Source of the DNA: Chondrus crispus
Taxonomy: Eukaryota > Rhodophyta > Florideophyceae > Gigartinales > Gigartinaceae
Direction: 5' to 3'
DNA length: 64,000 nucleotides
NCBI RefSeq assembly: GCF_000350225.1
Contig: NW_005179308.1
Coordinates: 1-64,000, forward strand
Below the pieces are notes generated by a model. That model saw only the letters and a program-made list of their open reading frames with translations, had not been told where the DNA came from and did no database searches. Position numbers and translations under genes: made by a program. How positions within the stretch are numbered: the stretch's first letter is position 1; every line of letters starts with the position of its first letter. Positions 9,728-18,683 of this stretch are shown piece after piece.

Positions 9728-11620
9728 TCATTCCCTGGGTCTAGAGTCAAACTTCAACAGCATGTCCTCAGTCAGCTGTTGAAAACTCTCATCTCCGCCA
9801 AGTATGCAGTCATCTATATACGTACCGAGAAGTCCTTCGACGCAATTAGTACCGTTCTTCATGTAGAGCGACGGATCAGTCTCGAGCGGAACCATCTGCA
9901 AATCGGACTTGACGTGAGTGTCTAAAGTGACACTCCAGTAGTCTCCTGCGTCAGTGATACCATATAGAGCTCTCAAAATCCAAAGGAGTTCTTGGTCAGT
10001 GACCCCAAAGAACTTTTGATCCTGCTTCTTCGGCTTGAGGTAAATCTCCCTTGTCAATTTCTCATCGCTCTGGAGATATGCCTGAGTAACACCATGGGAG
10101 ATGATGTGAAAGTTTCGAACTCCACAAGTGGAAACTAGGATCTTGACCGAGCTCTGGCGGAGTGTTGTGACATTATGGACAATAAAGGGCTTTTCTTTGT
10201 CCCTGTGTCCTTGAGCAACGTAGCGAGCTTTGGCCTTTTCCTTGTCGGTTCCTTTGTTTTTCAAAGTGCAGACAAACCTCCCGCCGAGAATGTTCGCACC
10301 TCTTGGAACATCCCACTGCTTTACCTTCATGAAAGTGCCTCTCGACGTCAGGCCATCCACTTCCTTTTGTTTCGCAGAAAGGACTGGCTCGGTATCTTCT
10401 CTTCGATCACCTATCTTCAAGACTTCAGTCAGATAAGTTGACAGAACTTCGTTGCACGGCTCAGAAAGATCACCATAATGCTTGAGATCCTTGAAGTTAC
10501 CAAGAATCCCCGTAAAGAACGTATTCGCGGCAACCACGGCTGGATCATTAATAGAAGCACCATCAATGTTTGCACCATAGTCGGGCGCATTCGGAGCCTG
10601 GATCTGAGTTGAATCTGGTGGCAACGGTTGCTCAGAATTAACAGAAGGTATCCTATGCGGCTTGACCTTGGCAACAGAAAAAGTGCTGTGACGACCGTTA
10701 ACATCGAGTACCACTTGTTTCCCGTCGCAACTCAACACTCGAAACGGTCCACGCCATTCATCCGGACGTTCACGATATACAAGTACATTACAACCTGCTT
10801 GGATTTCCGAATTAGCTGGTCCAGGTACATTACTTCTCCGTGCCGTAGACAGACGAGCTCTCGCAACGTGTTTAACCATTTCCGACCTTGCGGTCTTCAT
10901 CGCATTCATACGTTCGCGTTGTTCCGGTAAGTCTTTTGTTGCTAGATGCATCCGCTGAAGTACGCCGAAAACGAGGAGCATAGGGCAGAGTCCATTTGGC
11001 CCGGCTCTTTCGTTCATGGACTTCACCGAAAGAGAGAGAGCATAGTCATGAGCTAGGTTGAGATGCTCAGCACGGAACTTACGATACATCTGGCGAAGGA
11101 AGGAGTGATACCTTTCTCCAGCGCCTAGTGCATTATGGCTCTCGACACCGCATTCATCTTGACGTATTCCAGCCTTCAATAGCAAACTCTTCCACCGTTC
11201 TGACTTGAACTGAGGACCTTGATCACAATGGACAATTTCAGAAGAACCGATATAAGGAATGACCCAGGAGCGCATGTAGACATTCCGGACATCATCTGCT
11301 GTTTCGCCTTCGCTGAGGAATGCCGCAGCACTAAACAGGGTGTCTTTATCGATGATATGTAAAGTCGATTTTCCATCAAGTTTCATCAAGTCCATGTACA
11401 CAGTTCTGTTGAATATCACGTCCTCATTTAGTAGAGCAACCCTGAAACAGCTAGGTGCTTTAGCAAGCCTCTGAAATATAGCACAAGTCTGAGAGATGTC
11501 TTTCAAGGCGCGGTGAGTCTGCGGTGTTGCTTCGACGTCCTCAGCTCTCTTCATTAGGTCGAAAACTCTGTCGGGATTGGCATGGAAAAATGACGATAGA
11601 TTTTCGTCAACTCCGAACAA
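9728..11620 (-). CDS. Copia pol fossil, integrase and reverse transcriptase part
   Basis: The integrase core shows an Asp in TVYMDLMKLDGK, a second in HCDQGPQFKSERW and a Glu in LGAGERYHSFL. A linker follows, then RT motifs ILRALYGITDAGDYW and the catalytic GTYIDDCILGG (YIDD) near the end. The order integrase before RT is diagnostic of Copia rather than Gypsy. Part of a broken element. Confidence 0.8.
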   Translation of the reverse strand: MFGVDENLSSFFHANPDRVFDLMKRAEDVEATPQTHRALKDISQTCAIFQRLAKAPSCFRVALLNEDVIFNRTVYMDLMKLDGKSTLHIIDKDTLFSAAAFLSEGETADDVRNVYMRSWVIPYIGSSEIVHCDQGPQFKSERWKSLLLKAGIRQDECGVESHNALGAGERYHSFLRQMYRKFRAEHLNLAHDYALSLSVKSMNERAGPNGLCPMLLVFGVLQRMHLATKDLPEQRERMNAMKTARSEMVKHVARARLSTARRSNVPGPANSEIQAGCNVLVYRERPDEWRGPFRVLSCDGKQVVLDVNGRHSTFSVAKVKPHRIPSVNSEQPLPPDSTQIQAPNAPDYGANIDGASINDPAVVAANTFFTGILGNFKDLKHYGDLSEPCNEVLSTYLTEVLKIGDRREDTEPVLSAKQKEVDGLTSRGTFMKVKQWDVPRGANILGGRFVCTLKNKGTDKEKAKARYVAQGHRDKEKPFIVHNVTTLRQSSVKILVSTCGVRNFHIISHGVTQAYLQSDEKLTREIYLKPKKQDQKFFGVTDQELLWILRALYGITDAGDYWSVTLDTHVKSDLQMVPLETDPSLYMKNGTNCVEGLLGTYIDDCILGGDESFQQLTEDMLLKFDSRPRE

Positions 11621-12080
11621 GTGTACAGAACTGATGACTTCCAGTTTAGGTACAAATGCCCGAGTTTCCGATCAAGGGGGAGTTTCCAATCATAACTTTT
11701 GCTGAAGAGCAATCCATCAGCAACGTCGACGACAACTCTATATTCCGACATGATGTCTAGCCCCAGCAATAACGGGACATTAATGTCGACCACGTTAACT
11801 GAGAGCTTTAGGTAGTGCAAATCACCGATGAGAATACGATTTTGGAACAAACCGAAACTGACATGCGACTGTTTGCCAAACATGAAATTTCGTTCACCTT
11901 GCTGACCTCTAGGCACCAGATCCTGACTCACGAGGCGACAATATGCCTTTAGCTGTGGCATTCCGATAACACCCTTTTGAGCTCCTGTATCTATGAAAGC
12001 TCCATGAAACTCTTCGACTTGTAAACTTGAAAATGCTACTAGTTCACGAGCATCGCAAGCATAGATTGATTTCGTGGTGT
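11554..12080 (-). CDS. Copia aspartic protease part
   Basis: A retropepsin-like region with DTGAQKG upstream (active-site D-T/S-G) and LLLGLDIMSEYRVVVD downstream, matching the second conserved protease block. It lies between the zinc-knuckle region and the integrase as expected. Belongs to the broken Copia element. Confidence 0.65.
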
Positions 12081-12122
12081 TAGAGTCATCGGATCGTCTC
12101 TTATTGAGAGAAAGGCGACGAC

Positions 12123-12452
12123 TCAGTCCCTCAGAGGAAAATCCGGATGTTCAATATCAGTTTCCTCAGGAGCCGTGTCGTCCTCACTTTCAGGATCGAA
12201 CACTCCAGCATCGTTTCCGTGGTTCTGGTCAATCTCAAAGACTTGCCCCAAGTCGTACTGATCATCCGGATCATTCGTGTGTCCGGAGTCCAGCTGGGAG
12301 CAGAGTTCATAGAGCACCATGTGGGCGGAAGGAGTCTGCTGGCGCTTCTTAGCATAGTACTCTAGTCGGCGTTTTGCGGCAACAGCAGCATTTATGGCTT
12401 TTGGACAGTCACTTATGCGGTGATTAGGTTCACCGCAATTGAAACAATCCAT
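12123..12452 (-). CDS. Copia gag zinc-knuckle part
   Basis: Begins with CFNCGEPNHRISDC, a CX2CX4HX4C nucleic-acid-binding knuckle of retroelement nucleocapsids. An acidic stretch follows (EIDQNHGNDAGVFDPESEDD). It sits directly after the gag capsid-like region. Confidence 0.75.
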   Translation of the reverse strand: MDCFNCGEPNHRISDCPKAINAAVAAKRRLEYYAKKRQQTPSAHMVLYELCSQLDSGHTNDPDDQYDLGQVFEIDQNHGNDAGVFDPESEDDTAPEETDIEHPDFPLRD

Positions 12453-12488
12453 AACTTTAAGTGAGTCATTCCTGCCAAATGTTTGTTT

Positions 12489-13490
12489 TCATTGTTGTGC
12501 GTGATAACCCTGCGTAGGAGGTCGAGTCCTAAGACCTTGGTGTCTGTTCAGGTATCGCCCTTGACTTTGGTACAATACGCCAGAGAAGTCGTCTTCGTTC
12601 TTCGCAGTCTTGACGGATACTAAGTCCCGAACCCTCGCTAGCTGTCCTTCCTTGGCAAGATGAAGTGCAGACTCTAACTCACCATATAACATCTGGAAAG
12701 ACAGGTTGTGTGTAGCGATACGCGAAAGTGGTTCTGTAGCCCAGTCATATCTGACAACGGCTCTGCCAAGAAATTCCACCTTGTGAGCCTCGCCACGATA
12801 TGATTGCGGGACCTGCTGAGCAAGCTTTGTGATCACCTTGTATGTCTTCTCAAGGGCAGCAGAGGTTTCAAGTCCATCTGCAACAAACTTGGTCACACGG
12901 AGAGACGAGAGATAATTCTTGCACCGATCTTGGCGGACGCCAGAATTATACTCTTTTTCAATCATCTCTACTGCTTGCGGGAACGTCGCTGCGTATGATT
13001 CGAACTTGTTGTAGAAACGCTTTGCATCACCAGTGAATAGGTTATGCATGTACTGAAGCTTCTGCGAGGAAGATAAGTCGTAGTCACTAGCGGCACGTGT
13101 GTAATCCGCAACAAAGTCGTTGAAGAACTCTTCAACTGCTCCCGAAAACTTCTGTCTCTCGTCCTTGAAACGCATTGCAATCTTATTAGCAACGCTAGCA
13201 TCGACGTTTGTGGTGTGAACGACGTCGGCAGACGGAGCGGCAACTCTTGGCTCATTGGTCCGTTTTTTCTTTCCAGCTGCTACCAGTTCACGAGCAAATG
13301 TTTCAGCGATGTCCCGGTCTTCAGCTTCGTCATAGAGGCTTGTTGCTAAGGTGAGAGGAATCCGACGGCTACTGTGCTGAGTGAAGTTGGCACCATTGGT
13401 GTCAAGCCAAGTTCGAAGAGCACGGTGAGTGTACGGTAAAGCGTTGATCTCATCACCAAATAGTACGGCTGGAGGGAACATCTCGGCCAC
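12489..13490 (-). CDS. Copia gag capsid-like protein (333 aa)
   Basis: A helical, charged protein with KLQYMHNLFTGDAKRFY and KEYNSGVRQDRCKNYL, which resemble Copia gag (UBN2-like) blocks. It would form the particle core around element RNA. The start ATG at 13490 is the first in a long frame and lies about 1.1 kb from the 5' LTR. Identification is by position and composition more than by strong motifs. Confidence 0.65.
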   Translation of the reverse strand: MAEMFPPAVLFGDEINALPYTHRALRTWLDTNGANFTQHSSRRIPLTLATSLYDEAEDRDIAETFARELVAAGKKKRTNEPRVAAPSADVVHTTNVDASVANKIAMRFKDERQKFSGAVEEFFNDFVADYTRAASDYDLSSSQKLQYMHNLFTGDAKRFYNKFESYAATFPQAVEMIEKEYNSGVRQDRCKNYLSSLRVTKFVADGLETSAALEKTYKVITKLAQQVPQSYRGEAHKVEFLGRAVVRYDWATEPLSRIATHNLSFQMLYGELESALHLAKEGQLARVRDLVSVKTAKNEDDFSGVLYQSQGRYLNRHQGLRTRPPTQGYHAQQ

Positions 13491-14488
13491 TGCGGCCTTA
13501 AGCTCCTCTGAAGAAAGTGGTCCAGATCTGATTTAATCGTCGAGCATGCGGACGGAGTTGATAAAGCCCGCTTGCGCTCGAGTCAAAGAAGCCATGTTCA
13601 CCGAATGGCAGACCAGGCCCGATCTGACGGAGAAGCCTGCGACTGGGAAGCGATTTTGCTTCTATTCTGTCAAAGACGGAGAAGACCAGATTGGACGACG
13701 AAGGTAGATCGGTGGCAGTCTGAAGTCAATCGGCCACTTTCTTGTCCACTTTTTCGGGTCCAACCCTTGGCGCCTGTAGCCCTTACAGGTAGGTTCTTTG
13801 GAGTCCGACTCCCGATACCTGCAGCCCCTTCAGGTGGTTGAGGTCCGACCTCTGACGCCCGGATACCGTCCGGGTCAGGATACGATTTCAGCGTTCTACC
13901 CTTCTCTGCGTTCTCAGAGAAAGGTACTTTCTGATCCTTACGAGACCTCCTTAAAGAGGCTATACAGTAAACTGCACGACAGCGTCTAACCTCAGACTGG
14001 TCTCTTCCAGGAACGCAGCACGACACCGTTTTAAAGCTTCACTACCACTGGCAAGGTCCTGATCCAAACAATGCGACTTAAAGACAGTTTGCCACTCGCT
14101 ACGAAGCCAACAGCAATCAGCAGAAAAACAGTGATGCGAAAGAGCGTTTGTGCTCCTAGCTCGTCACCCTTCCAGTCCACCTCAGGCCCTGGCCACTCCA
14201 GCAGCCCTTTCGAGCGACACCGGTATCCTCCTCAAAGAGACCGGTGAGGGAGCGACGAGTCGAGCAAGAGATCCTGCTATACAGGCAACGCACCCCAGAA
14301 GTGTAACAACTCAGTGCCGAAGCACGTTCAGATACTTGGCACTCCAGCCCACAGGTATTGAACACAGACAAACTGTGCCTGGCACTCTAGCCCACAGGTA
14401 CTTCAACAGACAACTAGTACCTGGCACTCCAGCCCACAGGTACTTACACAGAGACAGTAACTTAATCGAGTTTTGCGTGATTGCGCAA
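13491..14488 (-). other. Copia leader, non-coding, with small hairpins
   Basis: No convincing ORF. Between 13768 and 13885 three short inverted repeats stand in a row: GCCTGTAGCCCTTACAGG, ACCTGCAGCCCCTTCAGGT and CCCGGATACCGTCCGGG. Such leader structures can serve packaging or translation control; that role is speculation here. Confidence 0.45.
14336..14455 (+). repeat. Three-copy tandem repeat, about 48-bp unit
   Basis: The block CTGGCACTCCAGCCCACAGG is repeated three times with small changes, each copy followed by an ACAGACA-like stretch. It lies in the Copia leader and encodes nothing recognisable. Confidence 0.75.
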
Positions 14489-14596
14489 TGTGGCAAAAAC
14501 CCCGCCTCACAGCTGTTACACTGTAAAGCTGATTAGATAGCTTGGTAAGAGCTCGTCGGGAGCACCCCTTTAAAATAAAACTCGGATTGGACACCT
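14489..14596 (+). repeat. 108-bp dispersed repeat, copy 2
   Basis: Matches 3695-3802 almost base for base, including the box A-like TAGCTTGGTAAG. It stops just before the Copia 5' LTR, so it is either the family's leader sequence or a SINE-like insertion. Confidence 0.6.
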
Positions 14597-14599
14597 ACT

Positions 14600-15068
14600 T
14601 GCCGATGTCCGAAGGTACCCTCAGATGGGCGTGGGGAACAGCCTGTCCGAGGTGAACACTAGATCGGCTAGTTCGTTCTGAGGAAATACTTCTCGTTGAT
14701 AATCGTTGATGTTCTGTTGGTAATGGGTGAGGCTGGCCCTCTAAGCGCACACGAACACAGCCTTTTATAGAGTTCTAAAATCTAAGCTGGTACAGGAAAC
14801 CGTGGCTTAGTAGCTCGGGTGAAAACCTATACAGCTCAGCAAAATACACAACTACCAATAAAACTACGTGTTACGCAGTAGTTACACTAAATGTAACCAT
14901 TACAGCAAGGATACTGTGCGCTGAATGCGTTGGCGCATTAAGGTTGTAACCCGCGTGCGGGCTGACAGCAAGGTACAGCGCATTACAGCACCGTAGCTTA
15001 CACGTCCTCAACAGTTCCCGATAATTCTAGATTACAATGGAAACGCCTTATACTTCATAATTCTTACA
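14600..15068 (-). repeat. 5' LTR of the Copia fossil (469 bp)
   Basis: Short form of the LTR; on the minus strand TGTAAGAATTATG...CATCGGCA. It aligns with both halves of 7428-8840 with roughly a dozen differences. Segment 15069-15316 to its right shows no gene. Confidence 0.8.
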
Positions 15069-15483
15069 AGGACGCCCTATCTACGTCCCCAGTGAGAAGG
15101 TGTGAATTTATTTCTCTAAAAATGAGGGGGGGCCGATGCTATATCAGCTCCCGCTCTATTTCTAACCAAAATCAACATTTACATCAAAGAAGTACTTCCA
15201 GTGCTCCAAATGAGCTCAAACTTGGACAGAGGGTTGGACCCTACCGAAGGAGACACATGCCTAAGATTCCGATGCTGTACTAAAACGGCACCACAACTGT
15301 GGTGAACGCCCTCATTAGCCCTTTTTAATTAAGAAAAAATGATGTTGTTTTTAAGACGCTCAAATTGGACTATTGCTTGTATCAAATTAGTAGTGAAAAC
15401 AAGCAAGCAGCGTCGTGTACAGCGTGAAGAGTATTAATTTAAGAGGCCGCGCTTCGGTCTCAGAGGCCTCTGAGCGGTCGTAG

Positions 15484-16095
15484 TTGTCAACAACTCACAT
15501 CAATCCGAACATGAGTTCGGAAGAGGATGAACTCTCAAAGGCTGTTGCTATGGTCGCGCAGTTTGAGGCACAAGTGCAGCATACCTCCCACCTTGCCGCA
15601 CAGTTCGCTTCTGGTGCTCAAGATTTTTTGCATCACAGTGCCTCCTCAAGTGACGACGAGCCTGGGCCTGGGCGGGGCCACAGCGTTGACCGAACAAAAG
15701 CGCAATATGTTCGAAGAGATCCGTTGCGTTTGTACAACTTCGTTTGCGAGGAGGACGCCGATTTCTCTCTTTTTACAAAATTGACCCATTTGTCTCGCGA
15801 AGAGTTTGACAGTTTACACGCCCTTGTTCATGCAGAGTTACGAGAGCTGTTTAGCATTCGTGAACATCATGACCACAGGGTCCGTGCACAGGTCGGCCAG
15901 GTCCCGGTACGCCGACATGAGCGCCCGCAGAAGGCGCGCGGCGTCCGGCAGCAATGTGGAGCGCCGCGAACGCGGGCCTCTTGCAAGCGCGCCGTCGGGA
16001 GAGCGGCGGCGTCCGACACGGCCGCTCATTTGGGCCGTAGCTACGATGCCTGCTTGATAGCCACCGGCAAAAGTTTGGGGGCAGACGACAGGTGA
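15484..16095 (+). pseudogene. Truncated transposase-like ORF (possibly Harbinger)
   Basis: The first 125 or so residues look like a real protein: an acidic N-terminus, then PLRLYNFVCEEDADFSLF and LSREEFDSLHALVHAEL, a pattern resembling the region before the DDE domain of Harbinger-type transposases. From about 15870 the composition changes abruptly to Arg/Ala-rich sequence with no DDE motif. The rest of the gene appears to have been replaced, so this copy is defective. Family call tentative. Confidence 0.4.
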
Positions 16096-16344
16096 GTGGA
16101 GTAGCAGTGTTTGGACAGGTTCAGTTTACGCTCGACAAACTCGGACGTGCGGCGTAGGCGGACGCTGTGATGAAGCAGAGCAGGCAAACATAGGGTTTGC
16201 GTCACGTGGGCGGCGTGAGCGAGCGCCTCTTCGCGGCTAGAAGGGATCGGGACTGTTGGGAAGGACGGCGTGGCACAGTTGAGAGCCTTAATAGGCTGTG
16301 AGTTGCGTGCTTGGGTGGTTGCGCGGGATAGCGTCCGTCATGGC

Positions 16345-16467
16345 GGGGGTATTCGAAGGCGCAGACGGAAGGAGACACGGGAGGAGGGTAGGGAGGAAGC
16401 GGAGGGGGACGTAGGAGACGAAGAGAAAGGAGGCGAAGGGGAAGGAGGCGAAGAGGAAGGAGGTTAA
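16345..16467 (+). repeat. Purine-rich tract (GGA/GAA-type)
   Basis: About 120 bp are almost all G and A, with repeated AAGGAGGCGAAGG words. Such tracts can form triplex or unusual structures. It lies inside the 15317-16652 element and encodes only low-complexity peptides. From 16653 to 17101 nothing is recognised. Confidence 0.6.
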
Positions 16468-17101
16468 GAGAAACAGTCTTCAAATTTAGTGGGCCCCATC
16501 CCGCCCTGACTTACTAAAATAGTCATTTTCCGTACAGCTGGAAAATAGCATACATTTTAGTCGGAACTGGTCTTCCTAATTGAAACAGGATTTCGCGCAC
16601 TTTCCTAAATATTCGCATATTTAGTTGCGATTTTCGTTAATTAAAAAGGGCTATTGGCTTAAGCCACCTCAAAGAGCTATCCTACACCGAATTTCGAACC
16701 ACTGCGCATAACAAAATTGTATTTGCTTTTAGTTTTTTCGTGGTTACCCAGGTCACCGGAGTGCACGCTGTCGCGCAAGAGACCTCCTTCCCTCTCGGGA
16801 TATCTGCCATTGCATCTCACGCCCACCCCTCTCCGACATCCACAACAGTCCGTGAGGTATGGAAAATTTCGTAAATTGTGGACGCTTGTCATACGTGGGA
16901 GTGCTCTTTGCCGCCATCCGAAACACGACCATTTCCACATCTCCGTCACGGTTTCCCGCCTTTTCTATGTTCTCCAAACTTAAACATGCCCTTTCTGTGC
17001 ACGACCGTTTGTGACCCCTTCGCCACATTGACCGTCCAATGCGGTTGGGACTTGGGTGTCCTCCGGCCAGGTTTCAGCGACCGTAAGCTCTCAATACATT
17101 T

Positions 17102-17906
17102 TTGGCAGTGGAACGCGCAAAGAAAGCTCTCTCAAGAGATCCCTGGAATATCTTGAAATGTGGGCCTTGCGGGGCTTGTGGTGAAGACAACAAGAAGAGA
17201 CCAAACGGTTACTATTTTTCTGCCACAGGAACAGTTGCTGAACAGATGTCAGGTGGACACGGCCCCTTTGTCAAACTCATTCCAAGGCAAATATCCAGGC
17301 CCCCTCCTATTGTGTACAAATTGCCGTTCCGCAAAGCTTGGGTGGTCTGCAATTTGCGACAGCAGAAGAAGCAAGAGGAAGTCCGAGTCCGCCTTAAAGG
17401 CTTGGAAATGTCGTGCATCCCCCAATTTTCGACGCAAACGTCATGAATGCTGTATATGCTCTCAAGTCAGGCTACCGGGAAACGAAGTTTCACATCTCAA
17501 GAATGGTAGCAGCGCAAGAGGTGCTGCGTTAAACTTTCAGTTGTTTGAAGTTTTACTATATGATTCATCTGCCCGAGAGGCCTTTTGTCATGATATTTCC
17601 CATCGGTCCGGTATTACCGTCATCAGTGCTCGTTTCATCCTTCTAAACCTCTCTCAATCTCATTTCTGCAATTACCACTACAATCACACTATATATTCCA
17701 AACTAGAAGCAGCTCGTCATGAGCCTTCGAATAAGGGGCGCAAGCATGGGTTATGTGTTTTCACGCGGGCTGGATGCGCAGGGAACTGTTCTGTTCTGAG
17801 ACCACTCCGTTCATACGGAAGGGAAACATTAGGAGAAGCAGAATCCTGCTATGAATACGAGGAGTCAATTCAATGTCACACGCAAGGATTGCTATCTGCT
17901 GTGGAG
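17102..17906 (+). CDS. Cys-rich N-terminal part of a gene split by a Gypsy insertion
   Basis: Two overlapping frames cover this stretch (17102-17446 and 17160-17906), so a small intron or frame change is likely. Cys pairs recur: CGPCGACG, LLCTNCRS and HECCICSQ, suggesting zinc-binding modules. The frame ending at 17906 stops only because a Gypsy element begins at 17907; on the far side of that element (31166 onward) an ORF continues in a compatible frame with CATCRYVVSKG. I infer that this is the front of the DUF6589/CXC unit. Function unknown. Confidence 0.5.
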
Positions 17907-18607
17907 TGTAGCATAACCCCCCCCCTGGGGGTTTAAATTAGATTAGATCAAGAACTAGATCAGCTACTGTAGAGCGTCGAGCTCTACAGTACCACCGCGC
18001 GTGTCCACGTGTACACCACGGGGACCAGGGACATGCGCATACACGTGCACACGTGTACAACGCGCGAACGAAGCGCGCACGCACCACGGGTGATACGTGT
18101 ACTGTCAGCCTCGACATAGCTGACAGTATTACAGTGCAGGCCGACCTGCACTACAGTAGCCCACTACAGTACCTCGGTACTGTAGTGTTATGATAGAGTG
18201 TTTTGTATATTAAATATGGAGCGGACCGACGGCGGCGGAAGGGGACAAGCACGGGCTTGTCCTCAACCGACCGCCAAGGTGAGTGCACCCAGCTTATTCT
18301 AAACGTCGCCTTCGCTCTTCGGGCGCGTTTAGTCGGAGCCGAGCCGGAGTGGACGCGCAGCACGCGAGCGAGCACGGAACCGCCTCCGCCCGTCAGCACT
18401 GGTACGTCACCCAGTGCTGCTCCGGGGCGTCGAGGCGTCGATCCGCTCGTGCGTGCGCGCGTCCCTGCTCGCTCCCGCTCTACCACCGCTACCCGGGCCC
18501 GAGCCCGGTTCCGTAGCTGGTTGGCCCGCTTCACCCCTCCTCCGATCCGGGGTCTACAGGTCGAACTGCGCATACACCTCCAGTCGTCTGGGGGTGTTTA
18601 TGCTACA
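17907..18607 (+). repeat. 5' LTR of the young Gypsy element (701 bp)
   Basis: TG...CA ends with 10-bp inverted termini. The TATTAAATA word near 18208 may be the TATA element, and AAGGTGAGT near 18276 looks like a splice donor in the leader. GTACAC/CACGTG-type palindromes are common in the U3 part. Confidence 0.9.
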
Positions 18608-18608
18608 G

Positions 18609-18621
18609 TGGTCTCCCGACC
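18609..18621 (+). other. Primer-binding site of the young Gypsy element
   Basis: TGGTCTCCCGACC starts one base after the LTR. It begins TGG, as expected for pairing with a tRNA ending CCA. The same word follows the 5' LTR of the 34031-41520 element, which supports its role. The tRNA species was not determined. Confidence 0.7.
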
Positions 18622-18683
18622 TAGAAGACCCCGAGATCTTTCCGAGAAGACTTTCTTTTTCCTCCGCGTTCGTACGCGTTGAG

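Larger units (their letters stand above)
7428..15068 (-). mobile_element. Ty1/Copia retrotransposon fossil, minus strand
   Basis: On the minus strand the order is gag, zinc knuckle, protease, integrase, RT, RNase H, as in Copia. LTR copies lie at 14600-15068 (5') and 7428-8840 (3'), both with TG...CA ends, and a polypurine tract abuts the 3' LTR. The coding region is broken, with a handful of breaks. The shared LTR parts differ by roughly 3 percent by eye, so it is fairly recent but not new. No matching target duplication is visible next to the outer ends. Confidence 0.85.
15317..16652. mobile_element. 1.3-kb DNA transposon with 16-bp perfect TIRs, TSD ATT
   Basis: AGCCCTTTTTAATTAA at 15317-15332 is exactly inverted at 16637-16652, and ATT flanks both ends (15314-15316, 16653-16655). 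The interior holds a transposase-like N-terminal fragment. Size and truncated ORF indicate a defective, non-autonomous copy. A 3-bp duplication fits the PIF/Harbinger group, although ATT is not the usual TWA. Confidence 0.7.
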
